DNA from: Deinococcus psychrotolerans
GTDB lineage: Bacteria; Deinococcota; Deinococci; Deinococcales; Deinococcaceae
Reading direction: 5' to 3'
Assembly: GCF_003860465.1 (NCBI RefSeq)
Contig: NZ_CP034189.1
Span: 1-36,543 of the forward strand
Length of the DNA stretch: 36,543 bases
The notes beneath the pieces were generated by a model. That model ran no database searches, was not told the DNA's origin, and was given only the letters and a program-made list of their open reading frames with translations. Each line of letters begins with the position of its first letter. Within the stretch, counting starts at the first letter, position 1. This document shows positions 32,251 to 36,543 of the stretch, in pieces. The translations under genes were made by a program, and so were the position numbers.

Positions 32251-32645
32251 GGATGCCGTGTGGGACAGCATTTAGATGTTTCGAGTGTCCAGATATGCCA
32301 GTTATATGCGTCGGTGGGCTGGGTTTTGGGCCGTTTCAGGCCGGATTCTGTAAGGGGCGTAGCGTTTGGGCTGTTTTGGGGGCAGTTTGCCGTGCCCTGA
32401 TAGAAGCGGCTCAGGCTTGGACAGTGACCAGCCAGCAGAGCGCCGACAAGAAAATGGCGTCGCCAGCCTGCCTACCTTCTACCCTAATTGAATGTGCTTA
32501 AACAGCGCTGAGAGTTATTTCCGACGACTTTCTGGATATGCCAGTTTGACCTTGCTGCTGCTGCTTTTTTCTAGAGAGAGACAGCAGATGTTCCAGCGTC
32601 CTAGAGCTGTAAACAAGAGGGCTTAACTCTGCCCGCCTGGTCACC
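32251..32645. other. gap without supported gene
   Basis: This 395-bp stretch lies between the inverted repeat and the 3' end of the HNH gene. A plus-strand open frame at 32247-32501 has Cys-rich, poorly protein-like translation and no ribosome binding site. Nothing else is supported. Confidence 0.4.
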
Positions 32646-33584
32646 TCAGCCTCGATAGACCTCATTAGCATGGAATCTCAACCGCTCGCTGCTGACCAGC
32701 GGGAAGCCGAGCTGCGGCGCGGCCAGCTGCTGACCCTCCAGGGCGTAATAGTGCCGACCATTCTCGAACTCGCTGCGGATCCGTGGGCTGACAATCAGCC
32801 GCCGCTCTTCAGGCTCGATGGTGATATAGCCGGAGTCGTAGAGACGGTGTAGGTCACTTCGGAGGAGTAAGCCGTTCTCGATGGCGTGTGGCCCGCCCCG
32901 GCCATACGGCTGCACATGTGCCGCTTCAAGAACCGGCAGCGTCTTCTCGCCCGTGATGGCGCAGCGGCGGCTGTAAGCCTCGGTGACAAGAGCACGAAAA
33001 CTGCGCTGACCCAGTCGGGGTCGGATGAGCTGCGGTTGGCCGTAACGGGGTGTCTCAATGGCGGCGAGGGTGGCCGGTGCTGGATCGGTGGCTTGCAAGC
33101 GCAGGCGCTCGGCGACCTGGTCATAGAGCGCTCGACCTTCGGTCTCGTCGGTGCTGTAGCCCTTACCCGAGACGATGTTGAGCTTGAAGCTCTCGGGGAT
33201 CGGGAACCATTGTTCACGTGGGAAGAAGAACGGCTCGGCCAGCAGGATGCAGGTAATGCTGGGGTTGGCCTCTTGGATCGCCTGACCCTGCTTCGAGCGG
33301 TACTTGACGACTCGCCGCTGGACAGTCGGCAGGTCTTCAGCACCGTTGGCAACGCCGAACGCTTCCCAAGCCAAGTTGACAGGCAAGAGCAGCGTGCGAG
33401 TGAAGAAGCCGCCCCCGACGATGAAGTTATGGGGAGCATGGAGCTTGAAGAGGAACAGGTCGCCTTCCTGCAACATCTTGAAGGAAGCCCCGCTCGGCCG
33501 CCAGAAGTTGACCTCGTCCAAGTTTGGCTGATCAGCGAGGAATCTGAACCAGTCGCCATCGGTGACCCCGACATAAAGACGCAT
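32646..33584 (-). CDS. HNH endonuclease with PUA-like N-terminal domain
   Basis: In this 312-residue protein residues about 1-65 (MRLYVGVTDGDWFRFL, GDLFLFKLHAPHNFIVGGGF) resemble a PUA/EVE-like domain of the kind that reads modified bases. Residues about 195-265 form an HNH nuclease (YSRRCAITGEKTLPVLEAAH, NGLLLRSDLHRLYDSGYITI), with EAAH as the first histidine motif and N/H residues following. The architecture is that of modification-dependent restriction enzymes or their relatives. The start ATG at 33584 has only a weak ribosome binding site. It stands alone, 137 bp after the DUF4139 gene, with a perfect inverted repeat between them. Confidence 0.82.
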   Translation of the reverse strand: MRLYVGVTDGDWFRFLADQPNLDEVNFWRPSGASFKMLQEGDLFLFKLHAPHNFIVGGGFFTRTLLLPVNLAWEAFGVANGAEDLPTVQRRVVKYRSKQGQAIQEANPSITCILLAEPFFFPREQWFPIPESFKLNIVSGKGYSTDETEGRALYDQVAERLRLQATDPAPATLAAIETPRYGQPQLIRPRLGQRSFRALVTEAYSRRCAITGEKTLPVLEAAHVQPYGRGGPHAIENGLLLRSDLHRLYDSGYITIEPEERRLIVSPRIRSEFENGRHYYALEGQQLAAPQLGFPLVSSERLRFHANEVYRG

Positions 33585-33671
33585 GATTCAGGTTAGCGTG
33601 ATGGCCTGCCAAACAGAAAGGCCACCCGGATACCGCCCTTGATGCAGTGAGAGCACCCATTCGTAACCTGC

Positions 33672-33716
33672 CAGAGCTAGCCAACGATTGACCTTGATAA
33701 TCGTTGGCTAGCTCTG
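33672..33716. repeat. 18-bp perfect inverted repeat
   Basis: CAGAGCTAGCCAACGATT (33672-33689) and AATCGTTGGCTAGCTCTG (33699-33716) pair perfectly with a 9-nt loop. It lies 5 bp beyond the stop of the DUF4139 gene, where a terminator is expected, but no T run follows on the minus strand. Confidence 0.85.
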
Positions 33717-33721
33717 ATGCT

Positions 33722-35068
33722 TCACAATCCGAATTTTCTGGTCAAGCGTTTGACCAGTCCATCTACCTGGGCTCTTGATTCCAGCACGACCCTGGCACTG
33801 AGGACCTTTTTCTCCCCCCCCATCAGCGTGTGCGTGAAGCGAAGCTGACCTTCTCGCAGCGAAGCATATGGTTCACTGCCATTGACTTGATTGCGTGGCA
33901 GTCGCTCTTCGATTTCCAGCTCGACGGGCCGGGTCTTGACATTGTTCAGGGCATAGGTGACTTGGTAAGTGGTGTGGGTGATTTCAGTCTTCTCCTTGTT
34001 GTCTGCCACCTCGATGCGCCGCTGAACATCCACGACCTCCACCGAACGCTGATACGTCAAGTCCGGGTCATCGCTGAGATCTAAAATCACGACCTTTTCG
34101 GCAGCTGTTTCTGACAGGTAGAGCTGGCCGACCACAAACCCCTGGTCACGGATGGTCAACTGGCCCCCTAAGAGTGGCTGCAACGCGCTGAAGCGGTACT
34201 GCCGTCCGAGTACGCCCTGTTGGTCATGCAGGCTGAATTTCGTGGAGAGGCGGGCCAGTTGCTCAAAGGTCAGCACGGTGATGGCCTGGAACGGCACCGT
34301 CACGGTGCCGTGTGCGGGCAGCTCAGGTGGATGCCTGAGGTCGAACAAGGACAGACCCGCCAGTTCCTGAACGTCCTCGAATTCAGGTTCATTTCTATAA
34401 GCAGGTGAGGCCTGCGCGAACGCCGGGATGTCATAGTCCTTGACCGAATACCTCGAACTACGAACCGCTGACAACGGTACTTCGCCCGCCACCAAGGTGA
34501 GCTTGTCCGGTACCAGTGCTTGGTCCACCTGATTACGCATCTGTGCAAAGCCAGTGAGCGTGACCTCATCTGCTTGCGTCTCCAAGGTGTACCGGGCATT
34601 CCAGGTGATCCCCCGCGTCAAATACGCCAAGATCCCCTGGCCAGGGGCGCGGAGTTGGAAGTTGAGATGATGGACGCCACTCTTCCCGTACGTGGGTGGT
34701 GGGTCGGGGAACAGCAGGTGTCGTTCATTCACGCGGAAGTGCGCGCCGGTCTGATCTCGCACCAGCAGGTCGTCGGCGCGGATTAACGTGACGTCTTGCC
34801 GTCCGTTGGGCGTCTGAAGCCACAAGAGCTGACCTTCCAGCGACGACAGCCACGTTTCTCGGTAGGTCAAGGTCATCGCCGAGAACGGTAAACCCAGCAG
34901 CGTGGGTGAATCGGGAATGACCTGCTCCCAGGTTTCGGCGGGGAAAGCGGTGCTGAGGGACGGTTCGCTGCTGCTCACGAGTAGGCGCACTTCAGCAAAG
35001 GTGGGGTAGAGGCGCAACTCGACACCGGGTAAGGGGAGAGCCAGATCAGCGGTCATGCCGATCATCAT
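33722..35068 (-). CDS. DUF4139 domain-containing protein
   Basis: This 448-residue, mostly beta protein has VTLTGFAQMRNQVDQALVPD, LTLVAGEVPL, the central PPELPAHGTVTVPFQAIT and the C-terminal YALNNVKTRPVELEIEERLP, all marks of the DUF4139 family. It lacks a signal peptide, whereas many relatives are exported. The first of three closely spaced ATGs is given, and the one at 35056 is equally likely. The function of the family is unknown. Confidence 0.8.
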   Translation of the reverse strand: MMIGMTADLALPLPGVELRLYPTFAEVRLLVSSSEPSLSTAFPAETWEQVIPDSPTLLGLPFSAMTLTYRETWLSSLEGQLLWLQTPNGRQDVTLIRADDLLVRDQTGAHFRVNERHLLFPDPPPTYGKSGVHHLNFQLRAPGQGILAYLTRGITWNARYTLETQADEVTLTGFAQMRNQVDQALVPDKLTLVAGEVPLSAVRSSRYSVKDYDIPAFAQASPAYRNEPEFEDVQELAGLSLFDLRHPPELPAHGTVTVPFQAITVLTFEQLARLSTKFSLHDQQGVLGRQYRFSALQPLLGGQLTIRDQGFVVGQLYLSETAAEKVVILDLSDDPDLTYQRSVEVVDVQRRIEVADNKEKTEITHTTYQVTYALNNVKTRPVELEIEERLPRNQVNGSEPYASLREGQLRFTHTLMGGEKKVLSARVVLESRAQVDGLVKRLTRKFGL

Positions 35069-35164
35069 GCCACTGGCTCAATCACACGGCTCTAGCAGAG
35101 ACGGAATGCAAGCCGCCTACCATGTCCGCTTGCCAGGCGCTCAGACCGCTTTCCTCTCGCGTAG

Positions 35165-35326
35165 TCAGCTCAGTTTCTCTTCAACCGTCTGCCGTAAAGT
35201 TTCGTCTTCCAGATAACAGGCCAGCAGCGTGTTGAGCACGTCTTCCACCGTGACCCGCTCACCCTGCTCGCTGAGTTCCAGCACCCGCCGTTTGAGGCCG
35301 TGCCTAAGTGAGGGCTTGGGTGGCAA
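35165..35326 (-). CDS. small protein paralogous to the gene upstream (parA operon)
   Basis: This 53-residue protein has a TTG start one base after the upstream stop (TAA-A-TTG), ending DETLRQTVEEKLS. It resembles the C-terminal half of the upstream product: KPSLRHGLKRRVLEL matches TRLKPSLKKALDTY, then EDVLNTLLACYLEDETLR matches EGVLEELIKALSDDADLR. It is therefore probably a duplicated DNA-binding or dimerisation helix module of the partition operon, or the tail of a once longer protein. The start is uncertain. Confidence 0.5.
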   Translation of the reverse strand: MPPKPSLRHGLKRRVLELSEQGERVTVEDVLNTLLACYLEDETLRQTVEEKLS

Positions 35327-35327
35327 T

Positions 35328-35666
35328 TTAGGTTCGCCGTTTGGTAAGCCGCGCCGTGACCCGCTCGCGCAAGTCGGCGTCGTCGCTGAGCGCTTTGATG
35401 AGTTCTTCCAGCACTCCCTCCTGACTGACTGGCCAGCCCGCCAGTTTGAGGTCCGTCGTATAAGTGTCCAGAGCCTTTTTCAAGCTGGGTTTGAGACGGG
35501 TGCTGAATGGACGACGATCTTCGCGTTCCGGCGCAGCAGGAATCGGTAACGTGGAAGGCAGCTCTAGCGTGTCAGGAATAGGTGCAGGCTGTTGAGGCTT
35601 GGGCGCGGTTGGCTCTATTACCGGCCCAGTCACGAATGCTGAGAAGCGTCCTTTCTTCTCACTCAT
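35328..35666 (-). CDS. small partition-operon protein (ParB-like/centromere-binding candidate)
   Basis: This 112-residue protein starts at an ATG overlapping the parA stop (TGATG). It has a Pro-rich N-terminal linker (about 15-48) and a helical C-terminal domain (FSTRLKPSLKKALDTYTTDL, VSQEGVLEELIKALSDDADL). Its position directly after parA and small basic/helical make-up fit a centromere-binding partner of ParA, but I recognise no named family. The separate ParB-like gene at 20640 could belong to another cassette. Confidence 0.65.
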   Translation of the reverse strand: MSEKKGRFSAFVTGPVIEPTAPKPQQPAPIPDTLELPSTLPIPAAPEREDRRPFSTRLKPSLKKALDTYTTDLKLAGWPVSQEGVLEELIKALSDDADLRERVTARLTKRRT

Positions 35667-36277
35667 CAGCACACCTCAATGGCCAGGCCCAGCACATCGG
35701 CCCAGGCGTTCTCGGCTTTGGGATCGCTGGTGTCTTTGACCAACACCCCCTGCTCGTGTGCCCGCTCGTGGGCGGTGTAGCGCCGAATTACCGTCTGACA
35801 AACCCTGAAGCCGATCCCGCGTAGCTCGTCACGGGCGACTTGCCCGACGCTGCCCACTGGCGGCGCTTTGGTGACGATCACCCGCACCTTGCTCATGTCC
35901 GCACCTGCCTGGGTGAGTTGGCTAAGGAGTCTGGCGGTGGCTTCCACCTCCACGCTATTGGGCGCAGTCGGCACCAAAACGATGTTGGCCGAGTGCGATA
36001 AGTCCACCATATCGGCCACAGCAGGGCGGCCCTCGGTGTCAATGACCAGGTAGCGGGTTCCGGCGGGAATACTCTCCCCTTCCAGCAGTGGGGTGATCAG
36101 CAAGTTGCCGCGCCTGACCCAGCCGCCGCTGGTCTGAATGGCGGCGTCGGCGTCGAGCAGCGCTGTAGAGCCGCGCAGGGCCAGAGCCCCGGCCAGATTG
36201 ACGGCCAGGGTGGATTTGCCCACCCCGCCCTTGGAAGAGGTTAAGGCGATGATATAAGGAACTTGCCGCGTCTTCAT
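35666..36277 (-). CDS. parA: ParA-family partition ATPase
   Basis: This 203-residue Walker-type ATPase starts at MKTRQVPYIIAL. The deviant Walker A is SSKGGVGKSTLAVNLAGAL (about 11-29), the ALLDADAA strand is Walker A', and YLVIDTEGRPA is Walker B. It is a short (type Ib-like) ParA without an N-terminal DNA-binding domain. It segregates plasmid copies together with a centromere-binding partner, probably the next gene, which it overlaps by TGATG. The ATG at 36277 lies 14 bp downstream of a perfect CATGAATTCATG palindrome, a likely autoregulatory operator. The frame continues upstream, but that segment lacks homology. Confidence 0.92.
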   Translation of the reverse strand: MKTRQVPYIIALTSSKGGVGKSTLAVNLAGALALRGSTALLDADAAIQTSGGWVRRGNLLITPLLEGESIPAGTRYLVIDTEGRPAVADMVDLSHSANIVLVPTAPNSVEVEATARLLSQLTQAGADMSKVRVIVTKAPPVGSVGQVARDELRGIGFRVCQTVIRRYTAHERAHEQGVLVKDTSDPKAENAWADVLGLAIEVC

Positions 36278-36290
36278 CGTTTGAATATGG

Positions 36291-36315
36291 CATGAATTCA
36301 TGAATGAAAGAATGA
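36291..36315. promoter_or_regulatory. parA operator/partition-site candidate
   Basis: CATGAATTCATG (36291-36302) is a perfect 12-bp palindrome just upstream of parA. It overlaps ATGAATGAAAGAATGA (36300-36315), which recurs with one change at 2223-2238. A further GAATTC follows at 36316-36321. It may be an operator, a parS-like site, or both. Confidence 0.5.
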
Positions 36316-36543
36316 GAATTCGACTGAAATACAACAACAGCTCTAGCGGTCACTCACCCTATCGCAAGGAAGTGGCGTGGCAGGGACGCTGGAGTCTGAG
36401 CGTGGGGCCTGCTGATGTAAACCGTGGCATACTGCTCTTGTCTTCGGCATCATGTTCACGGGCTTTTTGCGGCGCATTCAGCCAGCACGAGATGATTCTT
36501 TTCGGCGGCTGATGCGACCAGACTCTGTTTGAGCGAGGCAAGT

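Noticed and set aside
32247..32501. Plus-strand 84-codon frame in the gap
   Set aside because: Cys-rich, no ribosome binding site, and it starts inside an inverted repeat.

Overview
The window looks like plasmid or other accessory-replicon DNA from a high-GC bacterium, most likely Deinococcus. This lineage call is an inference. It rests on gene style, on apparent leaderless promoters (a -10 box about 6 nt before an ATG), on SARP/BTAD-type regulators and on IS6-like elements, not on any marker gene. A ParA and a ParB-like gene, two or three candidate replication genes, toxin-antitoxin pairs, restriction-modification genes and decayed insertion sequences all point to a plasmid. The last bases of the window (GAGG, then 5 nt) would form a good ribosome binding site for the gene that starts at base 1, so the window may be a complete circular replicon cut at that gene.

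Layout. 1-2137 (+): a two-gene membrane sugar/alcohol dehydrogenase module (Tat-exported small subunit plus GMC flavoprotein). 2330-11391 (-): a type I restriction-modification island in the order hsdM, mazE, mazF, hsdS, fic, hsdR, YgjP-like metallopeptidase, with a toxin-antitoxin pair and a Fic gene nested among the hsd genes. 11677-17390 (-): two putative replication proteins, each preceded by its own copy of a ~310-bp structured leader. Between them lie a GIY-YIG/Sel1 gene (+), a pseudogene with four in-frame stops, and a possible helicase-loader gene. 17401-19359 (-): a second, small type I-like module (half-length HsdS plus a frameshifted HsdM-like protein), without hsdR.

19540-20634 (+): an attenuator-like leader and a gene with weak HUH-endonuclease (rolling-circle Rep-like) motifs. 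20640-23239 (-): a ParB-like gene with no normal start, an uncertain ORF, and a PIN toxin/Phd antitoxin pair. 23491-26097: two inverted, apparently dead IS6-family copies flanking a small exported three-repeat cysteine peptide. 26144-30026 (+): a SARP/STAND regulator followed by a lipoprotein subtilisin. 30031-33584: IS-end remnants, a lipoprotein, small ORFs, long perfect inverted repeats and a modification-dependent-type HNH nuclease. 33722-36277 (-): a DUF4139 protein and a compact parA operon.

The most unusual feature is the duplicated leader in front of the two replication-type genes. The two copies are nearly identical at both ends but diverge in the middle. There a hairpin keeps its pairing through compensatory changes (TGGC/GCCA in one copy, CAGG/CCTG in the other). 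This is strong single-genome evidence for a selected RNA structure, possibly one that co-regulates plasmid replication genes.
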